NCBI GenBank assembly: GCA_020629635.1
Contig: JAHDCX010000017.1
Coordinates: forward strand, 38,808 to 102,807
Origin: Acidimicrobiales bacterium
GTDB taxonomy: Bacteria; Actinomycetota; Acidimicrobiia; Acidimicrobiales; SHLQ01
Direction of reading: 5' to 3'
DNA length: 64,000 bases
The stretch's first letter is position 1, and every line of letters starts with the position of its first letter. The position numbers and the translations under genes are program-made. Positions 49,901 to 58,764 of the stretch are shown here, one piece after another. The notes below the pieces were generated by a model. The model ran no database searches. It saw nothing but the letters and a program-made list of their open reading frames with translations, and was not told the DNA's origin.

Positions 49901-51148
49901 TCAACGCACGACGCCCAGGGTGGGTGCGTCTCGCAGGGTGGGGAAGGCGCCGTTGACGCCGACCCGTTGGACGAGGGCTTCGTTGAGGGCCTGGCGGAAG
50001 TCGGTGAGCACGGGGAGGGCGCGGCGGTTCTCGCGGGTGTCGACGATCTCGTCGGGATAGTCGTGGCCGTACACCCCGCCCTGCACGCCGCCGCCGATCA
50101 GGAAGCTGGTGCCGCCGCGGCCGTGGTCGGTGCCGCCGTTGCCGTTCTCGTCGATCGTTCGACCGAACTCGCTGACGACGTAGATGAGCGTCTCGTTGAG
50201 TGCCGGGCCGAGGTCGGTGACGAAGGCGGTGAGGGCGTCGCCGAGTTCGCGGGAACGCTCGTCGAAGCGGTTGATCTGGTTGTCGTGATGGTCCCAGTTT
50301 CCGCTGTTGACGATGGCGGTGGTGAGCCCGATGTCGGCCCGCAGGAGCGCGGCGATCTCTCGCAGGTGCCGGCCAAGACTCGTGTTTGGGTAGGCGGTTG
50401 CGGAGTCCGTGTTGACCGAGCCGACCGCGGTGACGGCCTCGAGGGTGGAGGTGCCCACCTGGTTGATGAGCCCGGCGCCGGCGTACATCGAGGCGAGCAC
50501 GCTCTGGGCGTCGTCGCGACGGCGGAACCCGTCGACACCGAACCGAGACACGGTCGGCACCGAGAGGGCATCGAGGGTGCCGCGGAAGATCGCCTGGCTG
50601 CCGCCGGACTTGGAGATACCTGGTGCGATACCGGACGGTGGCTGGCCGGCGATGACCCTGGCAAGCCAGCCGGAGCGGACCGAGAAGTTGGCCGAGCCGT
50701 ACTCGGCGAAGCGTTGCGCCTCGAAGTGTGAGCGGGTCGTCGACTCGTTGTCGGGCATGCCCGACGCCGGCATCACGGCCATGTTGCCGCTCTGCCAGAC
50801 CGTGTCGAACAGTCCGTTGAGGTTTGGGTGGATGCCGACGACACCGTCGAGCCCCTGCGGGAACACCACGTTGGGGTTGGACGAGTCGAGTGCCCGAACA
50901 CGGTTGGGCGTGAGGTGGATGGTGGGGCGGAGCCGGCGATACGAATCGAAGGCCGCGCCGATCGGCGGGGTCAGTGAGAGCCCGTCTGCGGCGCCGCGCA
51001 GGAAGACGACGACGACAGCGTCGCCGCGGCTGGGGTCGGACGGCGAGGCGAAAGCGAGGCTGGGCACGAGGGTGCCGAGGGCGGCACCACCGGCGACGCA
51101 GGCTCCAGACCCGGCGAGGAATCGGCGACGTGACGTTCTGGTAGCCAT
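49901..51148 (-). CDS. DUF1501 secreted protein (Tat)
   Basis: This 415-residue protein has a twin-arginine signal TSRRRFLAGSGACVAGGAAL. The DUF1501 domain (sulfatase/alkaline-phosphatase-like fold) has AVVVVFLRGAADGLSLTPP, IGIHPNLNGLF-like VGIHPNLNGLFDTVWQSG, NSGNWDHHDNQ and YVVSEFGRTIDENGNGGTDHG. The last contains His/Asp residues likely to bind metal. DUF1501 proteins nearly always pair with DUF1800 proteins, as here. Their joint role is not known; polymer or cell-surface processing has been suggested. AAAGGA precedes the start. Confidence 0.9.
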   Translation of the reverse strand: MATRTSRRRFLAGSGACVAGGAALGTLVPSLAFASPSDPSRGDAVVVVFLRGAADGLSLTPPIGAAFDSYRRLRPTIHLTPNRVRALDSSNPNVVFPQGLDGVVGIHPNLNGLFDTVWQSGNMAVMPASGMPDNESTTRSHFEAQRFAEYGSANFSVRSGWLARVIAGQPPSGIAPGISKSGGSQAIFRGTLDALSVPTVSRFGVDGFRRRDDAQSVLASMYAGAGLINQVGTSTLEAVTAVGSVNTDSATAYPNTSLGRHLREIAALLRADIGLTTAIVNSGNWDHHDNQINRFDERSRELGDALTAFVTDLGPALNETLIYVVSEFGRTIDENGNGGTDHGRGGTSFLIGGGVQGGVYGHDYPDEIVDTRENRRALPVLTDFRQALNEALVQRVGVNGAFPTLRDAPTLGVVR

Positions 51149-51161
51149 GTTTTGGGTCCTT

Positions 51162-53597
51162 TCAGCGGAGCTGGAACAGCGGGTGGGCGAGCAGGTACGA
51201 CATGAGGTCTTCGAGGTCGCGGTCGTCGATCTCGCCGATTGGCGAGGCGTCATTCGCGCCGATGCGGCCGAGGAGTTCGCTGCGGAGCGCCTCTGGAAGG
51301 GTCCCGAGGTTGAAGAGGAGGGCGAGTCGGTCGACAAGCTCACCTGCGGTCGTCGCCGAGCCGCGGAGGCGGACCAGGTCGATCTGGGCGTCTCCGGAGA
51401 AACTTCGTCTGGCGAGGCGAGCCGTGTATTCCCATCGTTCGATGAGGCCGTGCGAGCTCACCCAAGGCTCGGCTTCGTCGGGGTAGCCGTCTGGGGTCAG
51501 CCAGTCCCAGGGGCGATGATCGAGGTCGCCGAGGTAGTTGCGGACCCGGTTCGACATGTCGCTCTCGGCGTCGTTCGGGATCTCGACGTCGAGGACCCGA
51601 AGACCAGCGATCGAATGTTCGAAGGGGCGGCGCACCTTCTGGCCGGCCGAGTTGGCGAACTCGGTGCTTCCGAAGATGTGGCGCAGCACGGGGACGATTG
51701 CGGTGCCGCCGGCCAGGTATACGGCTGCTGAGCTTTCGATCAGATCGTTGGGCGGGTTGTCGTTGACGAAGCGGCGGATCAGCTTGGTGGCCACGTAGCG
51801 CGCCGTCTGAGGGTGGTTGGCCAAGAAGCGCAGCAGGCTGTCGCCGGCGGACTTGCCGCTGAGGCCGGCGCTGCTCCACGCGCCGTCGAGAATCGTCACG
51901 TCCTCGGTCGAGTGGAGCTCGGGCCGGAAGATGAATTCGAGCCAGGTGCCGGAGTTGCGGTCGAAGTCGATCGTCCAGCCGCTCATCACCTTCGACACGG
52001 CGACGACGTCGGCTTCGGAGTAGATCTGACGACCCTGCTGGTCGATGCCGAGCGTGTGGAGCTCGAGGAGCTCTCGTCCGTAGTTCTCGTTCACGCCCAC
52101 GCGGGCGTCGGATCTCGCGTTGTCGAGGTAGAGCATCATCGTGGGCGACTCGGCGGTGGCGATGAGGAGGTCTTCGAACCGGCCCATCGTGTTCGGGCGG
52201 ATCACCTGCTCCTGGTAGTGGGCGATGTAGTCCTCTTGCCCGTCGAACGACACGTTGAAGTGGTCCATCCAGACGCGTTGGACGACCTCGAACAGCTGGT
52301 TCGGGCTGTAGCGGCTGCGGAGCACGTTGGCGTAGAGGATCTCGCGAGCGAGGCGACCGGAGTTGTCGTCCTTGCGGGAGCGAAGGGCTCGCATCGTCGG
52401 TTGCATCGAACCGAAGCTCTGGACGCGGGTTTCGGTGGTGGCGTCTGGCGAGCTCTTGGCGAGCTGGTCTTCGATGAAGCCTTGGATGCCGAGGCTGAGG
52501 ACGGCCTGGTCGGTTTCGGGGGTGGCGGCGAACGTGAGGCGGCTACTCACGAGACGAGCCGTGCTGGCCGGCATCGTCGGCGGCGCCTCGGTCGTGGTGG
52601 TCGTCGGAGCCGCAGTGGTCGTGGTCGTCGGCGCTGCCGTGGTGGTCGTCGACGTCGTGGTTGGTGCCGCAGTCGTGGTCGGGGCTGCGGTCGTTGTGGG
52701 GGCTGCGGTGGTTGTGGGTGCGGCTGTGGTGGTCGGGGCTGCGGTCGTCGTGGGTGCCGCGGTGGTCGTCGGCGCTGCCGTGGTGGTCGGTGCCGCCGTC
52801 GTCGCGGGCGCGGCCGACGTCGTGGGCGCAACGGTCGTGGCTGGGGCGGCGGAGGTGGTCGGCGCCGCCGTCGTGGCCGGAGCGGCCGTCGTCGCAACGG
52901 CTGCGGTCGTGGTCGACGCGGCGATGGTCGTCGTGGTCGGAGCCGCGGTGGTGGGCGATGCGGTGGTCGAGGTTGGTGGTGCCGCCGTCGTGGTGGTGGA
53001 GGACGCGACTGGGGTCGGCGTCCAGTTGGGGTCGAGGTCAGCAGGGTCGACCACCAGCGGACCCGCGTTGTCGGGGGCGATGGAGCCCGATCCGCCGTCG
53101 ACCATCGGTAGACGTTCGGCCGCGACCGGAACGACGAGCTGGGGGTCGACGATCGGCGCGTTCGGAGCGGGGGGAGAGCGATCGGGCAGCGGCGGCAGCG
53201 ACGATGTCGTCGTGGGTGCCGGTGCCGTGGTGGGAGGCACCGTTGTGGGCGCCTGGGTGGACGACGGTGCGGACGGCAGCGTCGTCGTGGTCGAGTCGGC
53301 CGCAACCACCTCGTCGATTGCCGGTTTGGCCGGCTTTTGCACGGGCGCTTTCGAGGTCGTCGTGCTCGACGATGCGGGCACCGGAGGATCGAAGCGAGGG
53401 TCGTTCGCATCGGGCAACCCGGCGAGCCCGGTGGTCTCGTCGGTGGTGGCGGCGCGCCCGCACGCAGCGAGCACGAACGCCGCCCCGGTGCTGAGGACGG
53501 TGCGGCGCTGCCATTGCGTCCGCTGTTCGCCCTCGATGTAAACGGTCTCATCGAGTTCGTCGAGAACGTCGATCCAATTGTCGGAATGCCGAGACAT
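51162..53597 (-). CDS. DUF1800 lipoprotein with Thr/Pro-rich linker
   Basis: This 811-residue protein has an N-terminal tail of about 35 residues, an atypical signal (QRRTVLSTGAAFVLAACGRA) with Arg-Arg and lipobox LAAC, and about 300 residues of low complexity. In the latter, APTTTA hexapeptides are tandemly repeated. The C-terminal DUF1800 domain follows: RLAREILYANVLRSRY, MDHFNVSFDGQEDYIAHY, LYLDNARSDARVGVNENYGR, ELLELHTLGI, SKVMSGWTID and VATKLIRRFV. The linker probably spans the cell wall. It lies 13 bp upstream of the DUF1501 gene and is co-transcribed. I chose ATG 53597; ATG 53612 is possible. Confidence 0.88.
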   Translation of the reverse strand: MSRHSDNWIDVLDELDETVYIEGEQRTQWQRRTVLSTGAAFVLAACGRAATTDETTGLAGLPDANDPRFDPPVPASSSTTTSKAPVQKPAKPAIDEVVAADSTTTTLPSAPSSTQAPTTVPPTTAPAPTTTSSLPPLPDRSPPAPNAPIVDPQLVVPVAAERLPMVDGGSGSIAPDNAGPLVVDPADLDPNWTPTPVASSTTTTAAPPTSTTASPTTAAPTTTTIAASTTTAAVATTAAPATTAAPTTSAAPATTVAPTTSAAPATTAAPTTTAAPTTTAAPTTTAAPTTTAAPTTTAAPTTTAAPTTTAAPTTTSTTTTAAPTTTTTAAPTTTTTEAPPTMPASTARLVSSRLTFAATPETDQAVLSLGIQGFIEDQLAKSSPDATTETRVQSFGSMQPTMRALRSRKDDNSGRLAREILYANVLRSRYSPNQLFEVVQRVWMDHFNVSFDGQEDYIAHYQEQVIRPNTMGRFEDLLIATAESPTMMLYLDNARSDARVGVNENYGRELLELHTLGIDQQGRQIYSEADVVAVSKVMSGWTIDFDRNSGTWLEFIFRPELHSTEDVTILDGAWSSAGLSGKSAGDSLLRFLANHPQTARYVATKLIRRFVNDNPPNDLIESSAAVYLAGGTAIVPVLRHIFGSTEFANSAGQKVRRPFEHSIAGLRVLDVEIPNDAESDMSNRVRNYLGDLDHRPWDWLTPDGYPDEAEPWVSSHGLIERWEYTARLARRSFSGDAQIDLVRLRGSATTAGELVDRLALLFNLGTLPEALRSELLGRIGANDASPIGEIDDRDLEDLMSYLLAHPLFQLR
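52580..52935 (-). repeat. 18-bp tandem repeats encoding APTTTA units
   Basis: Inside the DUF1800 gene there is a run of degenerate 18-bp units (hexapeptide A-P-T-T-T-A and variants with SAAPAT). The most regular part is about nine units. Such repeats often vary in number between strains and change linker length. Confidence 0.8.
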
Positions 53598-53690
53598 CGC
53601 TGTCGTCCTCACTCCACCCGCGGCCCGCTGGGTCTATCGACCCAGTACCGCCAGAACCTTGAGGACAAATCCCCGGTTCTGGGATCTCGT

Positions 53691-54212
53691 TCAGCCCATG
53701 GCGGCGAGCGGGGGGCCGAGGATCTCGATGCCGTAGGCGGCGGAGACTCGGGCGAGGTGGCCGGGGTCGACAGGGCCCGGCTCGGGAAGTTCGTTCGGGT
53801 TGACCGGGTCACTGAGCTCTTCGACGAACTGGTCGAAGGTCGGGTGCCCACCGCCGCCGGAGGTGACGGTGAGGAATCGGGCAGACTCGCTCACGACCTG
53901 GAAGATGTGCGGCACCTTCGCCGGCAGTGAAGCGACAGTCCCCTGGGTGGCGATGACCTCGTCGTCGCCGACCTTGAGCAGGACCTCGCCCTCGATGACG
54001 TAGAGGATTTCGTCTTCGTCCTGGTGCTGGTGGAGCGGAGGGCCAAAGCCCTGTGGCGCGTCGAACTCGACGACGTTCATTCCGCTCGCCGAGTCGCCGG
54101 CGTTCACCTTGACGGTGGCGAGGTGGTTGAGGAAGAACCGGTGGTTTCCTTCGCCGGGCGGCACGGCAGCGAGGTCGGTCATGGTCGGGGTGGAGGTTGT
54201 TGTTGTTTCCAT
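53691..54212 (-). CDS. cupin-domain protein
   Basis: This 173-residue single cupin barrel has PPLHQHQDEDEILYVIEGEV (metal-binding His/His/Glu, motif 1) and KVPHIFQVVSESARFLTV (motif 2 with His). RmlC-like cupins of this type include dioxygenases and epimerases as well as non-enzymatic binders; quercetinase-like function cannot be shown. The start may be the ATG at 54212 or MTDLAAV at 54182. It lies 64 bp downstream of the hydrolase-SARP regulator and may be its target. Confidence 0.82.
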   Translation of the reverse strand: METTTTSTPTMTDLAAVPPGEGNHRFFLNHLATVKVNAGDSASGMNVVEFDAPQGFGPPLHQHQDEDEILYVIEGEVLLKVGDDEVIATQGTVASLPAKVPHIFQVVSESARFLTVTSGGGGHPTFDQFVEELSDPVNPNELPEPGPVDPGHLARVSAAYGIEILGPPLAAMG

Positions 54213-54275
54213 GCCTCGACGATGACGGGCGACCCTTTCGAAATCCTTTCGACGACGCGTTCGAAGTCGGCTGGT

Positions 54276-55814
54276 TCAGTCGGTGAGCTCGTCGAATGGG
54301 CGAGGGTCGACGCCGAGCTCGCTCATCGCGGAGCGGTACGTCTCGTAGGCGGCGTGCGCCGAGCCCAGCTGCCCGATGGCGGAAAGCCGGCCGATGAGCC
54401 GGGTGAGGGCGAGCTCATCGAACGGATCGAGCCCGACGAGTGTCGTGAGACCGTCCACCACGAGCGTGTCGGCGGCGTCTGCGCTGGTCGCGAGCGTGTG
54501 GACCGCGCCGCCAAAGCGGCTCTGCACCTGAATGCGGGTCGGTGTGGCCCACTCGTCATACCGGGCGTCGGGAAGGAACTCGCCGCCGAAGCCGGCAACG
54601 ATCGCTTCGGTTGCGTCGTTGGCGAACCACTGGACGAGGTCGAGTGCAACGGCGTCGGTGTCGAGCCGGACGGTGGATCGATCGGCGATCACCCCACCGT
54701 CGAGGACCCGACGGACGGCCGAAAGCTGTACGGAGAGGCGAGCGCCGAGACGTGGGGAGGCATCGTCGGGCCAGAGGAGTTCGATCAGTTCGTCCCTGGT
54801 GACCGGCCAGCCGCGTGCGGCGCAGAGGCGCTGGAGCAGGGTGCGGGCTCGGCGTGATCCCCAGGCCGACGTCGGGACGGGTTGGCCGTCGACTCGTACC
54901 TCGAATGCGCCGAGGGTCTGGATCTCCACCGAGCTCGTCCGGGTGTGGGGCCGTGGGGCGACGGTGCCGGTGACGAATCGTTCGATCACATCCACGTTCG
55001 CGTCGACGTCGTCGGCGAAGGAGTAATGGGCGTCGCCGTCGAGGATCGCAAGCTGCACATCGACGCCGGCACGTTCGAGCAGCTGATGGGCTTCGTGAGC
55101 GAACTCGACCGGGACCATGCGATCACCGCGCCGATGCACGATCAACACGGGGCACTGGATCATCGGCAGCGCTTCTCGGGCGTCCATCTCGGCGTTGAGG
55201 TCGAACAGGGTGTGGAGGGCGTCTCGGTTGGCGGCGTTGCGCTCGTATTTGGGCCACCACGCGGAGAACTCGGGGTCGGCGGCGAGCGACGGGGCAAACA
55301 GCGACAGGGTGATCGAATCGGGGGTTCCCCACGCGTCGATGAAGGCCTGGCGACGTTTGGCCCGGTCGGCAAGGTGCTCGGGGGTTTCGTGTTCGGGCTC
55401 GGGATCGGGCCAGAGTCGGGCGCCGGTGCCTTCGAGGATGAGACCGGTCACCCGGTTTGGGTAGGTCGCGGCGAACATGATCGCCATGGGTCCGCCTTCG
55501 CTGAGCCCGTGCAGCCACGCGGACTCGACACCTTCTGCGTCCATGACCGCACGGAGCTCATCGACGCGCTCGTCGATGCCGGGGATGTTGAGACTGCGAT
55601 CCGACATGCCGGTCCCGCGCTTGTCGAACGCGATCTGGTGGCTGAAGCTGGCGAAGCGTTCGAGCATGTAGCGGATGACGGGCGACTCCCACGCCATCTC
55701 GACGTTCTGGGCCATCGGTGGAATCGCGCACACGACCGGACCGTCGCCGTAGGTCATGTACGCAATCGTGGATCCCGACGCCCGCGCGAACTTGATCTCC
55801 GGCGTGATCGTCAT
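54276..55814 (-). CDS. alpha/beta hydrolase fused to SARP-type regulator
   Basis: This 512-residue fusion has an alpha/beta hydrolase at residues 1-280. FDKRGTGMSDRS, nucleophile HGLSEGGPM (Ser105), HRRGDRMVPVEFAHEAHQ (Asp) and LDGDAHYSF (His) complete the triad. Residues 290-390 form an OmpR-like winged helix (VEIQTLGAFEVRVDGQPVP, RTLLQRLCAARGWPVTRDELIELLWPDD). Residues 390-512 form a BTAD/TPR domain (FANDATEAIVAGFGGEFLPD, AHAAYETYRSAMSELGVDPRP). SARPs activate metabolite genes; the hydrolase could sense or cleave the ligand. The start is ATG 55814. Order here is hydrolase first, the reverse of most SARP fusions. Confidence 0.88.
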   Translation of the reverse strand: MTITPEIKFARASGSTIAYMTYGDGPVVCAIPPMAQNVEMAWESPVIRYMLERFASFSHQIAFDKRGTGMSDRSLNIPGIDERVDELRAVMDAEGVESAWLHGLSEGGPMAIMFAATYPNRVTGLILEGTGARLWPDPEPEHETPEHLADRAKRRQAFIDAWGTPDSITLSLFAPSLAADPEFSAWWPKYERNAANRDALHTLFDLNAEMDAREALPMIQCPVLIVHRRGDRMVPVEFAHEAHQLLERAGVDVQLAILDGDAHYSFADDVDANVDVIERFVTGTVAPRPHTRTSSVEIQTLGAFEVRVDGQPVPTSAWGSRRARTLLQRLCAARGWPVTRDELIELLWPDDASPRLGARLSVQLSAVRRVLDGGVIADRSTVRLDTDAVALDLVQWFANDATEAIVAGFGGEFLPDARYDEWATPTRIQVQSRFGGAVHTLATSADAADTLVVDGLTTLVGLDPFDELALTRLIGRLSAIGQLGSAHAAYETYRSAMSELGVDPRPFDELTD

Positions 55815-55844
55815 CGTGGCCCGCCCATGGCGCAACCGTAGTGG

Positions 55845-56639
55845 TCAGGTGCCGCGGCGGCTCAGGACGGTTCGGTCCGTTGGTGACGTGTCGATGGGCT
55901 CCGGTGCCCGGTTGATGGTGCCGGCGAAGAGGAGTCCGATCACGACGCAGAGACCGAGATGAAAGATGGGCACGCGCTCGGTGGCGTCGCCCCACACCCC
56001 CGAGAACACGAGGCAAGCGCCGAGGACGAGGCCGAGGCGACGAGTCGCTGCGGGGTGCACAGGGGCTCGCTGTGCGACGTGGATCTGATCTGGTCCGTAC
56101 CACTCTCCAAGGTGTCGCCGCGAGACGACCAGGACGAACAGGATCATGCCGACGAGCGAGCCGACGGTATGGCCGAGGTACTGAAGGAGTCGTGCACCGC
56201 TGACCTCTCCGAAGGGTGAATCGACCAGCGTCCGTTGGAGGCCGAAGAGATTCGATCCGAATCTGCCAGCGTGGGTGAAGCTGTCGATTGCGACGTGGCT
56301 GAACACGCCGATGAACGACGACAAGGCGGTGACGAGAAGGCGCGGGCGCCCAAGCCGGAGAACTCGGTAGTTCCGTAGCCGCAGCGGCCCGAAGTCAGGG
56401 ACCGAACCGAAGAGGCCGTCGACCGCATAGCGGCGGAGCAGAATCGAATAGGCGATCGCAAAGGCCGTGGTGACCCAGATTCCCTGCCAGCTGTGTGAGT
56501 CGAGGTTGGTGTCGGCGAACGCATAGAAGAGGTCGGGGCTGCCCGAGCCGACGACGAGCGCGATTCCGTCGAACCAGCGGGGCTTCCACAGCTTGAGAGG
56601 GATGACCGCGGCCTGGTGCGCGGGAAAGGTCAGTGGCAC
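55845..56639 (-). CDS. DUF4184 membrane protein
   Basis: This 264-residue protein begins VPLTFPAHQAAVIPLKL, the conserved N-terminus of DUF4184 with a His near the membrane. Hydrophobic helices follow: WVTTAFAIAYSILLRRY, VTALSSFIGVFSHVAIDSF, YLGHTVGSLVGMILFVLVVS and LGLVLGACLVFSGVWG. FSHVAIDSFTH contains a His/Asp pair typical of metal-dependent membrane hydrolase families. I chose GTG 56639; the 64 residues before it have no membrane-protein character. Function unknown. Confidence 0.8.
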   Translation of the reverse strand: MPLTFPAHQAAVIPLKLWKPRWFDGIALVVGSGSPDLFYAFADTNLDSHSWQGIWVTTAFAIAYSILLRRYAVDGLFGSVPDFGPLRLRNYRVLRLGRPRLLVTALSSFIGVFSHVAIDSFTHAGRFGSNLFGLQRTLVDSPFGEVSGARLLQYLGHTVGSLVGMILFVLVVSRRHLGEWYGPDQIHVAQRAPVHPAATRRLGLVLGACLVFSGVWGDATERVPIFHLGLCVVIGLLFAGTINRAPEPIDTSPTDRTVLSRRGT

Positions 56640-56735
56640 GCAAGCGATGGTGGGGATCGGCTGCGAAAGGCGGGGGAAAGAGTGAAGAGCCGGCTGGCGC
56701 CAACGTGACAACGAGGTCCGTGGTAGGCACGGGGC

Positions 56736-57494
56736 ATGTTCCGACTCGATGGCAAGGTCGCGTTGGTCACGGGAAGCACGCGAGGTTTGGGGCGAGCGAT
56801 CGCTGAGGCGTTTGCGGCGCAGGGCGCGCACGTGATTGTGACCGGACGTTCTCCCGATGATGTCGGTGTCGTGGTCGAGTCGATCCGCGGCGCCGGCGGA
56901 ACGGCTTCTGGGGTGACCGCCGATCTCGCCGACGAGGCTGCGGGTGTGGAGCTGGTGAAGTCAGTCGTGGCCGATCACGGTCGGATCGACGTGTTGGTCA
57001 ACAACGCCGGCGTCAACCACAAGGCGCCGCTGGCCGACTTCGATCAGGGCGAGTGGGAGCGGGTCGTGCAGGTCAACCTGAGCACGCCATTCGCCATGTC
57101 TCGTGCGGCGTCGGTCCCGATGATGGAGGCGGGCCGCGGGCGGATCATCACGACCGCGTCGATCATGGGCGTCGAGGTGGCCCGCCCGACGATCCCCGCG
57201 TATGTGAGCACCAAGGCGGCGGTCATGGGATTGACGAAGGCGTTGGCCGTGGAGCTCGGCCCGCATGGAATCACGGTCAACGCGATCGGCCCCGGCTACG
57301 TCGTGACCGACATCAACCGGTCGCTGGCCGAGGATCCCGAGTTCAACCAGATGATCGTCGACAGGACCCCGGCTCGACGGTGGGGTGACCCGGCCGAAAT
57401 CGGCTCCGCTGCGGTGTTCCTCGCATCGGACGAAGCCAGCTACGTGAACGGCCAGACCTTGATCGTCGATGGCGGCATGACCTCGGCACTGTGA
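56736..57494 (+). CDS. SDR-family oxidoreductase
   Basis: This 252-residue classical SDR has NAD(P) motif TGSTRGLGRA, NNAG, TTASIMG (Ser), YVSTK (Tyr/Lys), PGYVVTDIN, and VNGQTLIVDGGMTSAL at the C-terminus. It is closest in style to gluconate 5-dehydrogenase/FabG-like enzymes. It lacks the mycofactocin-type insertion seen at 21155, so it should use freely exchanging NAD(P). The substrate is unknown. Confidence 0.88.
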   Translation: MFRLDGKVALVTGSTRGLGRAIAEAFAAQGAHVIVTGRSPDDVGVVVESIRGAGGTASGVTADLADEAAGVELVKSVVADHGRIDVLVNNAGVNHKAPLADFDQGEWERVVQVNLSTPFAMSRAASVPMMEAGRGRIITTASIMGVEVARPTIPAYVSTKAAVMGLTKALAVELGPHGITVNAIGPGYVVTDINRSLAEDPEFNQMIVDRTPARRWGDPAEIGSAAVFLASDEASYVNGQTLIVDGGMTSAL

Positions 57495-57545
57495 GGATTC
57501 GGCCTGCGGCGCCGGCGACGTGCAGCTCTTCAGGACGCCGATGAG

Positions 57546-57647
57546 ATGAGGTTCCATTGGGGACCTGCGGTCTTCGATGACCCGGAGTTGCGGGCCTACG
57601 CTGCGGAGGACTCGTTCGTCGACCACTACCTGGAGGGACGCCGGTGA
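57546..57647 (+). CDS. 33-residue ORF, possible small protein
   Basis: The frame MRFHWGPAVFDDPELRAYAA continues to SFVDHYLEGRR and ends in GTGA, overlapping the GTG of the next ORF by 4 bp. That coupling supports translation, but no ribosome site stands out and no family is recognised. Confidence 0.35.
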   Translation: MRFHWGPAVFDDPELRAYAAEDSFVDHYLEGRR

Positions 57648-57913
57648 AGCAGATCGTTGTTGTCGACACCTTTGGGCCCATCTTTGGACTCGACCAGATG
57701 TGCGTTGTACGCGTCGACCATGAGGTCCGGGTCGGCGATCACCTTCTGCTCGACGATGCCCACGGAACGTCGCGTCGCGACCGGGTCGTGGTGATTGACC
57801 TCAACGCTCGTGAGGGTGAGGACGTTGAGACCATGGGCATAGGTATCCGAGGGCAAGGTGCTGATCTGGTTGTTGCGGGCAGCGTGGTCCGTCTCGAGCC
57901 AAACTCTGGCTGA
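57644..57913 (+). CDS. small beta-barrel protein, EF-Tu domain 2-like (tentative)
   Basis: This is an 89-residue protein from GTG 57644. The pattern VVRVDHEVRVGDHLLLDD, RVVVIDLNAREGEDVETMGIGI and ADLVVAGSVVRL follows the alternating strands and the Gly of an EF-Tu domain 2-like barrel (VxxGDxLxL ... GIxIRG ... VxxGxVV). No GTPase domain is present. The 4-bp overlap with the 33-residue ORF upstream and 16-bp gap to the DUF3592 gene suggest a small operon. The fold is inferred from pattern only. Confidence 0.45.
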   Translation: MKQIVVVDTFGPIFGLDQMCVVRVDHEVRVGDHLLLDDAHGTSRRDRVVVIDLNAREGEDVETMGIGIRGQGADLVVAGSVVRLEPNSG

Positions 57914-57929
57914 GTGAAGCGGGTTCATC

Positions 57930-58589
57930 GTGTCTCGCTTTCGCATACGGATGGCTCCCCAGGATGGTCGCCCAGAGGTGACGATGGTCGACGCATCGTC
58001 GGTGGATGAGGCGTTGCGTCTGGTCGAGCGTGACGGCGGCGAGGTGTTGTCGGTCGAGTTGGCCGATTCGCGCCCGCTCCGGTCTGAGCCAGCCGGTGCG
58101 CCACCGCCGACCGCTCCGCGACAGGTGCCGCGCGGAGCCGCCGGTGCGGGTGGCCCGCCGGTGTTGATGCTCGTGGGCGCGATGTTCACGGGCCTGGCGT
58201 TGCTCTTCATGGTGATCGGACTCAGCGTCTATGTCTCGACCAGAGAGTTCGGTGCGCTCCTGTTCGGCCTCTTTCCGATCGTGCATCTGGTCATCGGCGT
58301 CGTGCTGCTGGCGCACTCGCTCCGTCAACGTTCGCGGCGGAAGCGGCTCTTCGCCAATGGCATGGCCGCAACCGCCACGATCGATCGGGTCGGACTGAAC
58401 ACAAACATGCGCATCAACGGACGGCACCCGTACGAGATCGGCTGGACCTTCTACCTCCACGACATCGCGTACCACGGCAAACGGTCATCGATGAACGACC
58501 GGCTCGGAGACTTCGCCGAAGGGGACCGGATCTGGGTGCTGCACGATCCGGCCGACCCGACCGAGTCCGTGGAGTGGCCACCGCTGTAG
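57930..58589 (+). CDS. DUF3592-like membrane protein
   Basis: This 219-residue protein has an N-terminal cytoplasmic region of about 70 residues (VTMVDASSVDEALRLVERDGGEVLS, a Ser/Asp-rich helix). Two membrane helices follow (PVLMLVGAMFTGLALLFMVIG and LLFGLFPIVHLVIGVVLLAHS), then a C-terminal DUF3592-type domain (TATIDRVGLNTNMRINGRHP, VLHDPADPTES). The VLHDPxxPxxS motif is typical of the family. The start is GTG 57930. Function unknown. Confidence 0.7.
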   Translation: MSRFRIRMAPQDGRPEVTMVDASSVDEALRLVERDGGEVLSVELADSRPLRSEPAGAPPPTAPRQVPRGAAGAGGPPVLMLVGAMFTGLALLFMVIGLSVYVSTREFGALLFGLFPIVHLVIGVVLLAHSLRQRSRRKRLFANGMAATATIDRVGLNTNMRINGRHPYEIGWTFYLHDIAYHGKRSSMNDRLGDFAEGDRIWVLHDPADPTESVEWPPL

Positions 58590-58764
58590 CGGGCGGTTGC
58601 CCTCGCTGTGCCGGGTTCACTCGACTGGAGGAGCTTCAGCACCGCTTCGGGTCGCCTCAGCGACGGAGATATCCACAGACAGATTCGCGAGGCGTCGAGC
58701 GATGGAGAGTGGTGGGAAGGGGTGTCGGACCCCAGCCCGATCGACGCATTTGAAAGGCGGACAC

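Noticed and set aside
52580..52935. Regular repeats suspected as a CRISPR array
   Set aside because: The 18-bp units are adjacent with no unique spacers, and they encode an in-frame hexapeptide.
52363..53541. 392-residue + strand frame rich in VVVGAAVV repeats opposite the DUF1800 gene
   Set aside because: It is the reverse reading of the APTTTA tandem repeat array; no start context, and the minus strand has the signal peptide and DUF1800 domain.
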